A DNA stretch of 52,363 nt from Vibrio sp. 10N.286.49.B1. Its GTDB lineage: Bacteria > Pseudomonadota > Gammaproteobacteria > Enterobacterales > Vibrionaceae. Shown here piece after piece: positions 1 through 8,001 of the stretch (position 1 is the first letter of the stretch; each line of letters begins with the position of its first letter). The position numbers and the translations under genes were made by a program. Under the pieces are notes generated by a model. It had not been told where the DNA came from and made no database searches. It saw only the letters and a list, made by a program, of their open reading frames with translations. The DNA is taken from assembly GCF_002873335.1 (NCBI RefSeq), contig NZ_MCUW01000055.1, positions 1 to 52,363 on the forward strand. The letters run 5' to 3'.

Positions 1-371
1 TGTGGTTCTGTGGTTCTGTGGTTCTTCAGGATTTTTGAAAAGCCACGCCCCCCTGTCAACAACAACTCATACATAACTGACGAATTTCCAACTCAATCAA
101 AACCACCACTCCCTAGGACCCAGGACCCAGGACCACTCTTACCCAACACCCTATCCTATATCCCAACAAAACCATCACTCACCACCAACACACAACTCCC
201 TATTCCCCCCAAACCAAAGCAATCCCCCCCAGGACCTAGGACCGCTCTTCCCCAGGACCCTTCCTATACCCCAACAAAACCATCACTCACCACCAACACA
301 ATACTGCCTATTTCCCACAAAAATCAAAACAACCACCCCCAGGACCGCTCTTAACCCGCTCTACTCCCGCT
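1..371. repeat. Low-complexity intergenic mosaic with short repeats
   Basis: No credible gene is seen. The stretch opens with three copies of an 8-bp unit, GTGGTTCT (2-25), and then becomes A/C-rich on the plus strand. A 30-bp segment at 163-192 recurs exactly at 271-300, a direct repeat with 108-bp spacing. Motifs of the AGGACC(C/T) and GGACCGCTCTT type occur near 117-135, 229-260 and 340-352. Positions 355-385 hold an 11-bp tandem repeat (CCCGCTCTACT, nearly three copies) that contains the stop codon of the minus-strand gene ending at 372. The 114-codon frame through this stretch is proline/threonine-rich simple sequence and is not called. Confidence 0.75.
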
Positions 372-2594
372 CTACTCCCGCTCTTTAACCCCACTCGGCC
401 TCTGCAACCAAGGCGATCTCGCATCCGTCAAATCAAACAACTGATACTTCCGGCTTAACATCTGCCCGCCATCACGCGTAATCGGCTGCCATGAAATATT
501 AGCGCGGTTGCTGCTCGGCTTCACCGTCATGATGTCAAACGGAATGGAAACGTAGAACCCTTTGGTAAAGCTGCCTTCGCCGAAGTCTTCTGAGCTCATG
601 TTAGTAAAGCTCGCATAAGCACCTGCGATCACGCCGCTGTCAAATTGTTTGGAGAAATCGACTCGCGTGCCTAGGTCTCCTGCCAAGAATTTACCAACGC
701 CCACTTTGAACAAGGTGTTATCAATGAATGACCACTGCGGCATGTAGTAGCCCGTAAGGAAGCCGGTGGTACCCTGGGTTAACACCTTGTAATAACGACC
801 ATCTTTTTCACTGTATTGCTGCTCTTCGGTAAAGACACCAAACCAGCTGTCAGGGTCACGCTGTGATACTAGGTTAACGTCTGCGCCTATGGCCCAATTT
901 TGGTTAAGCGGTCGGTATAATACCTCACCACCCGCACCGGCAAACATGCTCTCTAGGTAGCCGCCGTAGGCTTGGCTATAGAAGCCATTGCCGATTTCGT
1001 CCAGCCACGTCAATTGTAGGTTATTCATGCGGACAGGGTTGTCGGTTACGTACGAGCGAAATAACGTTCTTACCCTTGGTACGTCGGTGCCATCGGGTGG
1101 CACTTCGTAGTTAAAGCTGTCGTAGTTATCCACCACATTAATATGCACACCACCAGAGAAGTTGACGTTACGGGTCAGCCAATATTCTGCACCGACGTTA
1201 ATGCCGATTTCGTACAAATAGAAGTTTTCGACTGAGCCAAAGGATTGCGCTAGCGTGGGTGACACATAATAGTCAAAGGACTTAAAGCCATCATAAACCG
1301 TATTCACTTGCTGGCTGTCACTTAAATTGATCTCTTCGCGGCCTGTCGTGGCGTCACTAAAGGATTTATCAATGCTTTGCGTCAGGGCAATCTCTTGATA
1401 AGTCGGGGCATCAATGCGCGTGGCTGTCGTCGGCACATTTTCTGACGTCTCTACAATCTCATAGGTCTTGATATCACTTGGCAAGTTATTAGACAAAATC
1501 GCGGCCGCACGTTCTTGGGCTTCTGCTCTGTCTCGGTACTTGGTTTGGCTGGCGGTAATAGTGGCTTTATCGCCATCGACGGTGATTGTCGGTTCTTTAT
1601 ACCCGGCATTACTTTCTAATTGATTGGCTAATTGCTGCCAGTCGACATCTTCTAAGCGTTGTGTGGCGTCGCTGGGTCTTGGCTGCACTTCCGGTTCATC
1701 CAACCACACGGCTTTCATATCATTGAAGTTAGTACGCAGCGTTAAACCAAGTGCGACCGAGTTACCACGTTGATAGCTGACGCGAGCATCGCCCCAATCC
1801 CCTAAGCGGTAAAGGGCACCTACGTTCCAGGGTGTCGCCGGCGTCATGTCGACACCCGCTCGATTGACCGGGAAGTCTCCAGAGTAGTCGTTACTGTCGT
1901 ACTCAACTTTAAAGCGAAGTGGTTGCCAAGGCGTTTGATATTCCACACCACCAAATAGTGCGGCAGGGCCTTTAAACCAGCGCTCATAATCCACCATGCC
2001 GCCACTGCCTTTAAAATCGGAGGGGCGCGTGCAATATTCATCGCTGAACTTACAAAATGGATTGGCAATGTTGTCTCGAGTGCCTAAATATCCCCAGCCC
2101 ATCCCTAGGGTAAAATCAAAATTATTATAGCGTTTGGTCGCCGCAATGAATTCACCATCAAATAAGCCCGTGCCACCAAAGTCACGCAAGCCGACAGACG
2201 TTTCCGGTAGGTACTTGCCTTCCTGCCACAGCCTAAATTTTAAATCGATGCCTTTGTCGGTGTATTTACTATCGCCACTAAAATTTGGATCGCTACTAAG
2301 TAATAAATCTTGAACCAAGGTATAACGAATTGTAGTTTCCAACCAAGGCATCACCTGCATGCTGATATTGTATTTATGGTACTGCTCGCTCCAGTCGCCG
2401 TTAATACTGAACTCACCTTCACGCGCCATACGGCCCGTCGGCATTTGCATCAAGCCCACCCCACCAAAGTCCGATTGGGATGGGATCAAGGTGGCGGGTT
2501 CAAATGGATCCGCAGCAGCCTGCTGGCTTAATGCTGCGCTGGTTAATACAGAAAGTAGGGTTAACGCCGGTAAGGAGGCCGTGATGTTATTCAT
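372..2594 (-). CDS. wbfB: YjbH/GfcD/WbfB-family outer-membrane beta-barrel protein for exopolysaccharide export
   Basis: A 740-residue protein with a Sec signal peptide (hydrophobic to about residue 28, cut site after QQAAA). It opens with the family hallmark around residues 36-55 (LIPSQSDFGGVGLMQMPTGR), followed by a long aromatic-rich beta-strand pattern up to a C-terminal barrel, the usual length and form of YjbH. Family members sit in the outer membrane and are encoded with GfcC/YjbG-type proteins in capsule or exopolysaccharide loci; the exact transport role is not established. Its start overlaps the stop of the upstream GfcC-like gene by 8 nt, so the two are translationally coupled. The stop lies inside an 11-bp tandem repeat (355-385). 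The symbol follows the V. cholerae O139 name and is the less certain part of the call. Confidence 0.88.
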   Translation of the reverse strand: MNNITASLPALTLLSVLTSAALSQQAAADPFEPATLIPSQSDFGGVGLMQMPTGRMAREGEFSINGDWSEQYHKYNISMQVMPWLETTIRYTLVQDLLLSSDPNFSGDSKYTDKGIDLKFRLWQEGKYLPETSVGLRDFGGTGLFDGEFIAATKRYNNFDFTLGMGWGYLGTRDNIANPFCKFSDEYCTRPSDFKGSGGMVDYERWFKGPAALFGGVEYQTPWQPLRFKVEYDSNDYSGDFPVNRAGVDMTPATPWNVGALYRLGDWGDARVSYQRGNSVALGLTLRTNFNDMKAVWLDEPEVQPRPSDATQRLEDVDWQQLANQLESNAGYKEPTITVDGDKATITASQTKYRDRAEAQERAAAILSNNLPSDIKTYEIVETSENVPTTATRIDAPTYQEIALTQSIDKSFSDATTGREEINLSDSQQVNTVYDGFKSFDYYVSPTLAQSFGSVENFYLYEIGINVGAEYWLTRNVNFSGGVHINVVDNYDSFNYEVPPDGTDVPRVRTLFRSYVTDNPVRMNNLQLTWLDEIGNGFYSQAYGGYLESMFAGAGGEVLYRPLNQNWAIGADVNLVSQRDPDSWFGVFTEEQQYSEKDGRYYKVLTQGTTGFLTGYYMPQWSFIDNTLFKVGVGKFLAGDLGTRVDFSKQFDSGVIAGAYASFTNMSSEDFGEGSFTKGFYVSIPFDIMTVKPSSNRANISWQPITRDGGQMLSRKYQLFDLTDARSPWLQRPSGVKERE

Positions 2595-3366
2595 TATTAT
2601 GGGTTACCTTATGGCGATAAAGCTGGGTGAGGTCGTCATTGAGCGTAGACAGTTGTGATGGCAGTGATTTAAACGGAATAATAACTATTGCACCGGGTGC
2701 TAGAAAGTGAGGGAGGAAATTCCAACTGCCGTATGCTGCGGTTTGAATATGGCCGTCGGGCTGAATCACTACCGCTTCGCTATCGTTAGCAGAATCTAGG
2801 CGAACCTCCCCTAGCGCGCCGAAGTAGTCGGCAAGAAACCATTGCGCTCGATGAGGACGAGACGCCACATGCTTAATTGCCCCAACAAAATTCACGTTGT
2901 CGTTTCTTACCCCGATATTCAATTGATATTGCCCGTTGAGTAACGGGTTCTGTTTCAGCTGAGACTGCACAACATCGTAATCAAGCGAGGTAAATTCACG
3001 GTAACGAAACTCAGCAGCGTTAATTTGCGCAGCAACGAGATTCGCTTGTTGTTCTGGGTCTTCTTCTTGAAGCATCGCGAGTTGTGACAATACGCTTTGC
3101 TTAAGTGCCTCTACCTTGGCTTGCTTTTCAAGATCAAACAATTGCGCTTGTAAGGGCTCAAAATTCACGCCCTGGTTTGCTGCTTGTAATTGAACATCTT
3201 TCAGCACGGTTTCTAGGCGTGCTGGCTGGTCGTAATCCAAGCGAACGCCTTGTTCGGGAAGCAATACTGACAGCACTGACTGTGGTGAAGAGTCAGACGC
3301 ACTGGCAGAGTAAGCAAACAGGGATAGTGTGATTGCTATTAGTTGTTTTTTACATCCTTGGAGCAT
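2587..3366 (-). CDS. wbfC: GfcC/YjbG/WbfC-family periplasmic exopolysaccharide protein
   Basis: About 259 residues with a signal peptide (MLQGCKKQLIAITLSLF, cut near ASA-SD). The mature part has a coiled, Gln/Glu-rich helical region, then a conserved C-terminal domain with NxxLNGQY-like and LPHFLAPGAIVIIPF segments typical of GfcC (capsule biosynthesis GfcC family). I chose ATG 3366 because it is preceded by AAGGAAG with good spacing and begins a proper signal peptide. The frame stays open upstream to a TTG at 3492, but that extension only translates the heptamer repeat (PRTQDPG units). It is the first gene of a two-gene operon with the YjbH-like gene. The promoter must read through or start within the repeat-rich leader at 3367-3567. 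Confidence 0.82.
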   Translation of the reverse strand: MLQGCKKQLIAITLSLFAYSASASDSSPQSVLSVLLPEQGVRLDYDQPARLETVLKDVQLQAANQGVNFEPLQAQLFDLEKQAKVEALKQSVLSQLAMLQEEDPEQQANLVAAQINAAEFRYREFTSLDYDVVQSQLKQNPLLNGQYQLNIGVRNDNVNFVGAIKHVASRPHRAQWFLADYFGALGEVRLDSANDSEAVVIQPDGHIQTAAYGSWNFLPHFLAPGAIVIIPFKSLPSQLSTLNDDLTQLYRHKVTHNNE

Positions 3367-3392
3367 GGGGCTTCCTTGGTGGTTATTTGGGG

Positions 3393-3462
3393 TCCTGGGT
3401 CCTGGGTCCTGGGTCCTGGGTCCTGGGTCCTGGGTCCTGGGTCCTGGGTCCTGGGTCCTGGG
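3393..3462. repeat. Perfect 7-bp tandem repeat, 10 copies
   Basis: Ten uninterrupted copies of TCCTGGG (plus strand) lie 26 bp upstream of the GfcC-like start codon at 3366, in the leader of the exopolysaccharide operon. Seventy bp is not a multiple of three, so copy-number change would alter frame for any upstream start and would alter promoter or leader spacing. The unit belongs to the same AGGACC/GGTCCT family seen in other intergenic regions here. Confidence 0.97.
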
Positions 3463-3568
3463 GGATGATGTTTTTAGGCTGTGTGATGTCAAGCGATTAA
3501 CGTAGCTTTCGCTACGACACTCTAGGAACTAGGAACTGCTCTTCCTTAGGGCCGCTTTAAACCAAAAC

Positions 3569-3601
3569 AACCCCTCTCACGAATAAGTTCGCAGAGGGGT
3601 T
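3569..3601 (-). terminator. Rho-independent terminator of the YjbE-like gene
   Basis: On the minus strand AACCCCTCT pairs with AGAGGGGTT around a 15-nt loop that itself contains a CGAA/TTCG pairing. The stem is followed by GTTTTGG. It lies 17 nt after the stop at 3618, so the small protein gene is largely insulated from the wbfC-wbfB operon below it. Confidence 0.75.
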
Positions 3602-3617
3602 AATAGCGACAACAATA

Positions 3618-3842
3618 TTACTGCGCAGCAGTCACTGTTGTTGTTGTTGCTGTGCTGTCATCCGAAGATGCAACAGCAACTACTGCTATTGCAGCTGCAG
3701 CGCCAACGGCGATAGCTCCCGTTGTTGCTGCGCCAGCAGCAGCACCACCAGCACCAGCACCAGCTGCGCCAGCTTCTGCTTCCGCAAACGCTGGGCTAGC
3801 CATACCCGCTGCAATCGCCATAACTAATGCGATTCTTTTCAT
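3618..3842 (-). CDS. YjbE/GfcA-like small Ala/Gly/Thr-rich exported protein
   Basis: A 74-residue protein: signal-like start (MKRIALVMAIAAGMASPAFA), then an Ala/Gly low-complexity stretch that ends in a hydrophobic segment (AIAVGAAAAIAVVAVA), SSDDS and a Thr-rich tail closing with AAQ. This layout matches the YjbE/GfcA small protein that opens yjb and gfc exopolysaccharide operons in enterics; its role is unknown. SD AAAGGA precedes the ATG. A TATACT -10-like box lies at 3918-3923. A terminator follows, and the next genes on this strand are GfcC- and YjbH-like, supporting the family assignment. The YjbF/GfcB lipoprotein gene expected between is missing. Confidence 0.75.
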   Translation of the reverse strand: MKRIALVMAIAAGMASPAFAEAEAGAAGAGAGGAAAGAATTGAIAVGAAAAIAVVAVASSDDSTATTTTVTAAQ

Positions 3843-4235
3843 GATTATATTCCTTTACTCAATTATCGATAATTCAGTGCACTCAGTTGAACACACTGAC
3901 TTGTCATGTTAATGGAAAGTATAAAGCGTTGTAAATGGGATTTTTTTTACAATTTGCTGACAAAGGGAGGAAAAAGCGGAAAAAAGCGGTAAAAGAAGGT
4001 CCTAGGTCCTGGAAAGAGCGGTTTGGTGCTCTTGTTGAGTGGTGAGTTTTAATTTCAATCTTTTTAAATTGCTTCCAAATAATCCTACTTCAAAATAACC
4101 TCAGGAACTAAAATCGCTTTTCCTAGGACCCAGGGCCGCTCTTTTCCGCTCTTCCCCGTTCTTCCCCCCATTTCCCCCTTCGCATTAAATCTTATATACT
4201 CAAACCAATTATCCCATTCAAATTGGAAGAGTTTT
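3843..4235. other. Intergenic region between the YjbE-like gene and hldD
   Basis: This divergent intergenic stretch holds a -10-like TATACT on the minus strand (3918-3923) for the small protein and a plus-strand TATACT at 4195-4200 for hldD, neither with a good -35. Between them is low-complexity DNA: AAAGCGG repeats near 3975-3995, GGTCCTAGGTCCTGG with AGAGCGG near 4000-4025, and AGGACCCAGGGCCGCTCTT near 4125-4145. No open frame here looks real. Confidence 0.6.
4195..4200 (+). promoter_or_regulatory. Candidate -10 element for hldD
   Basis: TATACT lies 35 bp before the hldD start. The -35 region 17 bp upstream (C/T-rich) does not match consensus. The hldD SD is TTGGAAG at about 4222-4228. 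Confidence 0.4.
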
Positions 4236-5177
4236 ATGATCATTGTAACTGGCGGCGCTGGCATGATTGGCAGCAATATTATCAAGGCGTTAAACCAAGC
4301 AGGCCACAACGATATCCTGGTTGTCGACAATTTGAAAAACGGGCGTAAATTTCAAAACCTCGTTGATCTTGATATTACCGATTATATGGATCGTGATGAT
4401 TTCTTAACGCAGGTCATGGCGGGTGATGACTTTGGCCCTATCGAAGCGGTGTTCCATGAAGGGGCGTGCTCTGCGACCACGGAATGGGATGGCAAATATG
4501 TCATGCTCAATAATTATGAGTATTCAAAAGAAGTGCTTCATTACTGTTTAGAGCGAGAGATTCCGTTCTTGTATGCCTCTTCTGCCGCCACTTATGGTGA
4601 AACGACGGTATTTAAAGAAGAGCGTGAATACGAAGGTGCACTGAATGTGTACGGCTACTCTAAACAACAGTTCGATAACTACGTACGCCGTTTAACCGCC
4701 GACGCTGAGGCGCACGGTGAAGCGCTGTCACAGATTACAGGGTTCCGTTACTTCAACGTGTACGGCCCTCGCGAGCAGCACAAAGGCAGCATGGCTTCGG
4801 TGGCTTTCCACTTAAATAACCAAATGAATGCGGGTGAGAATCCTAAGTTGTTTGCTGGTAGTGAACAGTTTATTCGTGATTTTGTTTATGTTGGTGATGT
4901 TGCGGCGGTTAACCTGTGGTTCTTGGAAAATGGTGTATCTGGCATTTTCAACTGTGGTACTGGCAATTCAGAAAGTTTTGAGGTCGTTGCTAAAGCAGTA
5001 ATTAAGCACCACGGTAAAGGCGAAATCGAAACGATCGCTTTCCCAGATCACTTGAAAGGTGCATATCAAGAGTTTACTCAGGCGGATTTGACTAAACTGC
5101 GTGCAGCGGGTTGTGATGTTGAGTTTAAGACGGTTGCTGAGGGTGTGGCTGAGTACTTGGCGATTGTGAATAAGTAG
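4236..5177 (+). CDS. hldD: ADP-L-glycero-D-manno-heptose 6-epimerase
   Basis: 313 residues, the normal length for HldD (RfaD/GmhD). It epimerises ADP-D-glycero-D-manno-heptose to the L,D form that the heptosyltransferases use for LPS inner core. Visible features are the N-terminal Rossmann dinucleotide motif TGGAGMIG (residues 5-12), the short-chain dehydrogenase SSAATYG segment and the YGYSK catalytic Tyr-Lys pair, and [20 protein letters not shown], which is typical of this epimerase. It stands alone on the plus strand between the exopolysaccharide set and a repeat array. In Vibrionaceae hldD commonly marks the border between O-antigen/capsule and core loci, consistent with the neighbours here. 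Confidence 0.97.
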   Translation: MIIVTGGAGMIGSNIIKALNQAGHNDILVVDNLKNGRKFQNLVDLDITDYMDRDDFLTQVMAGDDFGPIEAVFHEGACSATTEWDGKYVMLNNYEYSKEVLHYCLEREIPFLYASSAATYGETTVFKEEREYEGALNVYGYSKQQFDNYVRRLTADAEAHGEALSQITGFRYFNVYGPREQHKGSMASVAFHLNNQMNAGENPKLFAGSEQFIRDFVYVGDVAAVNLWFLENGVSGIFNCGTGNSESFEVVAKAVIKHHGKGEIETIAFPDHLKGAYQEFTQADLTKLRAAGCDVEFKTVAEGVAEYLAIVNK

Positions 5178-5253
5178 TTTTTTCCATGGTTATTGCTCCC
5201 TACCTATAAGGTGAAGATGGCTTTTTTTGGGGGGGGCGTGCACAACAAAAATT

Positions 5254-6114
5254 CGTCATCCCCCTGAAAAGGGGGATCTTGTACCACGTGCTGTGGACTT
5301 GATAAAGGCTCTGGGTTTTATGGCTTATTTTTAGTTGGTCACGCGCTTTGGAAGGTCCTCGTTTTCACGAGGATGACGGTGTTTTTTAGGGTCGTGATAA
5401 CAAAGCCGTTGTCCTCTAATAGGCCATCAGCCCTATGCCGTCATTCCCCTAAAAAGGGAGATCTTGTACCACATGCTGTGGACTTGATAAAGGCTCTGGG
5501 ATTTTATGGCCTATTTTAGGTTGGTCACGCGCTTTGGAAGGTCCTCGTTTTCACGAGGATGACGGTGTTTTTTAGGGTCGCGCATCACAAAGCGCCCTCG
5601 AGGCCATCGGCCCTATGCCGTCATTCCCCTGAAAAGGGGGGATCTTGTACCACGTGCTGCGGACTTGATAAATACTCTGGGGTTTTATGGATTATTTTAG
5701 GTTGGCCATGCGCTTTGGAAGGTCCTCGTTTTCACGAGGATGACGGTGTTTTTTGGGTGCGCGATAACAAAGCCATCGCCCTCTAGGCAATCAGCCCTAT
5801 GCCGTCATCCCTTTGAGAAGGGGGATCTTGTACCACGTGCTGTGAGCTTGATAAATGCTTGGGGTTTTATGGCTTGTTTTAGGTTGACCATGCGCTTTGG
5901 AAGATCCTCGTTTTCACGAGGATGGCGGTGTTTTTTAGGTGCGCGATAACAAAGCCGTTGTCCTTTAATAGGCCATCAGCCCTATGCCGTCATCCCCCTG
6001 AAAAGGGGGATCTTGTACCACGCGCTGTGAGCTTGATAAAGGCTCTGGGGTTTTATGGCTTGTTTTAGGTTGGTCACGCGCTTTGGAAGGTCCTCGTTTT
6101 CACGAGGATGACGG
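5254..6114. repeat. Array of five REP/BIME-like units of about 183 bp
   Basis: Units start at 5254, 5439, 5619, 5803 and 5988 (spacing 185, 180, 184, 185). Each has a head palindrome (CGTCATCCCC, short loop, GGGGATC), about 75 bp with conserved TTGTACCACGTGCTGTG and GCGCTTTGGAAGGTCCTCG segments, and an inverted tail palindrome ending GAGGATGACGG, giving a core of about 126 bp. A linker of about 55-60 bp (with AACAAAGCC and CATCAGCCCTATG segments) separates cores and is repeated as well. Head and tail are inverted copies of one palindrome, as in BIMEs. The array fills the gap between hldD (ends 5177) and the next gene (6227); short frames inside it are repeat artefacts. Confidence 0.93.
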
Positions 6115-6226
6115 TGTTTTTTTGGGGTCGCGTAAAATAAGATGACGACAATTTAGAGCTATGTGTTTTTAATCGCGATAATTTGATACTCGTATTTTTT
6201 GATAACGATATAAAAGAGATATTTGA

Positions 6227-7996
6227 ATGAACATCCTTATGGCCCTCTCCCAGCTTGAAGTCACGGGAGCAGAAGTCTACGCCACGACGGTTGGAAATGA
6301 ATTAACCGCTCGAGGTCATAATGTGTTTTATGTGTCTGACACGTTAACCAAGCCTCATGATGGTCCGTTTTTCTCTTTGCGTTTTAATAAACGCAGTGTG
6401 CCGCGTCGTTTTTGGCATGTGGGTTATTTAATTTATCTCATCAAGAAGCATAATATTCAGCTTGTGCATGCGCACTCTCGTGCCTCGAGTTGGAGTTGTC
6501 ACGTCGCGTGTAAGCTCACTGGAACACCGATGGTCACCACGGTTCATGGTCGTCAACCGGTGCATGCTTCTCGTAAGAAGTTTCATGCGATGGGAAACAA
6601 AGCGTTGCCGGTATGCGAAGCCATTCGCGATCAACTGGCTAATGACCTTGATGTCCCTGTTGAGCAAATGGAAGTCAGTCGCAATGGCATTGAAACGGAG
6701 CGCTTTCAATGGTGCCCCGCACCAAAAAACAATAAACCGGTTATCACTATTGTGGGCCGACTAACAGGCCCTAAAGGCGAGTTGTGTTATCGACTGCTTA
6801 ACGAGTGCCTCGATTTAGATAAGTATCAGGTACACGTTGTCTCGGGCTCTGAGTTTGAACCTCGCTTTGAGCCGTTTCAATCCCGCGTTAATTTTACTGG
6901 TTATACTCATGATGTGCCTAAGATGCTGAGTGAAGCTGACTTGGTGATTGGTGCTGGGCGTGTGGCAATGGAGTCGTTGCTGTGTGGTCGCCCTACTCTG
7001 GCTATTGGTGAGGCTCGCTGCATTGGCTTAGTGGATCAAACCAATGTCGCTGATGCTATGGCAAGTAATTTTGGCGATATTGGCCCACAAGATCTAGATA
7101 TTGATTTTACTGCGATTCCAGCGATGATTGAACAAGGATTATCGGTTCAACATTGTGATGAGACAACCAGCCAAACCATCCGAGACCATTACACGCTGAC
7201 CAAGGTCGTCGATCAAGTCGAACGTATTTACCAAGATGTGTATGTTGATACGCTCCGCCGTGAAATGCCTATTATTATGTACCACCGCTTCATTAAGGAT
7301 GACAGTGGCAAAGGGGTACACGGGACTTATATGCACATTGAGATGTTTGAAAAACATCTCAAGCTTCTCAAACGGATGGGGTTTGACACTCTCACTTTTG
7401 AAGACCTCCAAGACGGCCGACTCATTCGACGCTTGGAAGCGGGCAAGCGTTATATTATGCTCACCGTCGATGATGGTTACCTAGATAACCTAGAACTGAT
7501 GCTACCTCTGCTGGAGAAATACGGTTTCAAAGCCGTGGTGTATGTGGTGACAGGAGAGACCTTTAATCGATGGGATGTCGAAAACCCTAGTAACCCAGAA
7601 AAATCGGTGCCACTGATGAACGCCAAGCAAGTGAAACAACTGGCCGCATCACGCTATATTGAGGTTGGTGGGCATACGCTAACACATCCTAAATTGGATA
7701 CGCTCAGCGATGCTGAGCAGCGTAAAGAAATATTAGAGAACAAACAGACCCTAGAAACGCTTCTCGACAAACCTCTGACTTCTTTTGCTTACCCGTTTGG
7801 TGAACACAATCAGGCATCAAAAGATATCGCACAAGAGGCCGGGTATCAGTACGCCGTCGCGACCAACTCAGGTCCGTTACGTTTTCATGAAGATCGCTAC
7901 CAAATCCGTCGTATTGCGATTTTCCCAAGAACCGATGTCTTTGGGCTGTGGCGTAAGATTCGCGGCAATTACTTATTCAGAAAGGTAAAAAACTAA
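6227..7996 (+). CDS. Fusion of GT4 glycosyltransferase and NodB-type polysaccharide deacetylase
   Basis: 589 residues in two domains. Residues 1 to about 340 are a GT-B glycosyltransferase (GT4-like: an N-terminal VTGAEVYATTVGNELTARGH segment, HAHSRASSW, TTVHG, VSRNGIE, and a C-terminal IVGRL-PKGE nucleotide-sugar region). Residues from about 346 (MPIIMYHRF) are a NodB carbohydrate esterase: metal-binding TVDDG near residue 413 (usual form TFDDG), HTLTH near 483, and FAYPFG. The fused protein probably adds a sugar to the LPS core and removes an acyl group, plausibly N-acetyl, from that sugar or its neighbour. This is inference. It is the first gene of a long plus-strand run of core genes up to waaA, and follows the REP array. 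Confidence 0.85.
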   Translation: MNILMALSQLEVTGAEVYATTVGNELTARGHNVFYVSDTLTKPHDGPFFSLRFNKRSVPRRFWHVGYLIYLIKKHNIQLVHAHSRASSWSCHVACKLTGTPMVTTVHGRQPVHASRKKFHAMGNKALPVCEAIRDQLANDLDVPVEQMEVSRNGIETERFQWCPAPKNNKPVITIVGRLTGPKGELCYRLLNECLDLDKYQVHVVSGSEFEPRFEPFQSRVNFTGYTHDVPKMLSEADLVIGAGRVAMESLLCGRPTLAIGEARCIGLVDQTNVADAMASNFGDIGPQDLDIDFTAIPAMIEQGLSVQHCDETTSQTIRDHYTLTKVVDQVERIYQDVYVDTLRREMPIIMYHRFIKDDSGKGVHGTYMHIEMFEKHLKLLKRMGFDTLTFEDLQDGRLIRRLEAGKRYIMLTVDDGYLDNLELMLPLLEKYGFKAVVYVVTGETFNRWDVENPSNPEKSVPLMNAKQVKQLAASRYIEVGGHTLTHPKLDTLSDAEQRKEILENKQTLETLLDKPLTSFAYPFGEHNQASKDIAQEAGYQYAVATNSGPLRFHEDRYQIRRIAIFPRTDVFGLWRKIRGNYLFRKVKN

Positions 7997-8001
7997 ACGC
8001 T

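Noticed and set aside
10..354. 114-codon Pro/Thr-rich open frame at the left end
   Set aside because: It is a translation of the direct repeats and AGGACC motifs; no SD, no domain, low complexity throughout.
3393..3462. CRISPR or other spacer array
   Set aside because: The repeats are contiguous 7-mers without spacers and no cas genes are present; none of the arrays in the window has repeat-spacer alternation.
3367..3492. N-terminal extension of the GfcC-like protein made of PRTQDPG repeats
   Set aside because: It needs a TTG start without SD and would place repeats before a signal peptide; ATG 3366 has AAGGAAG and starts the signal peptide.
3843..4235. JUMPstart/ops element upstream of the polysaccharide genes
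   Set aside because: No GGCGGTAGCGT-type ops core is seen on either strand near the polysaccharide genes.
5559..5949. Two overlapping 69-75 codon frames in the REP array
   Set aside because: They translate the repeated unit itself and are homologous to each other for that reason only.
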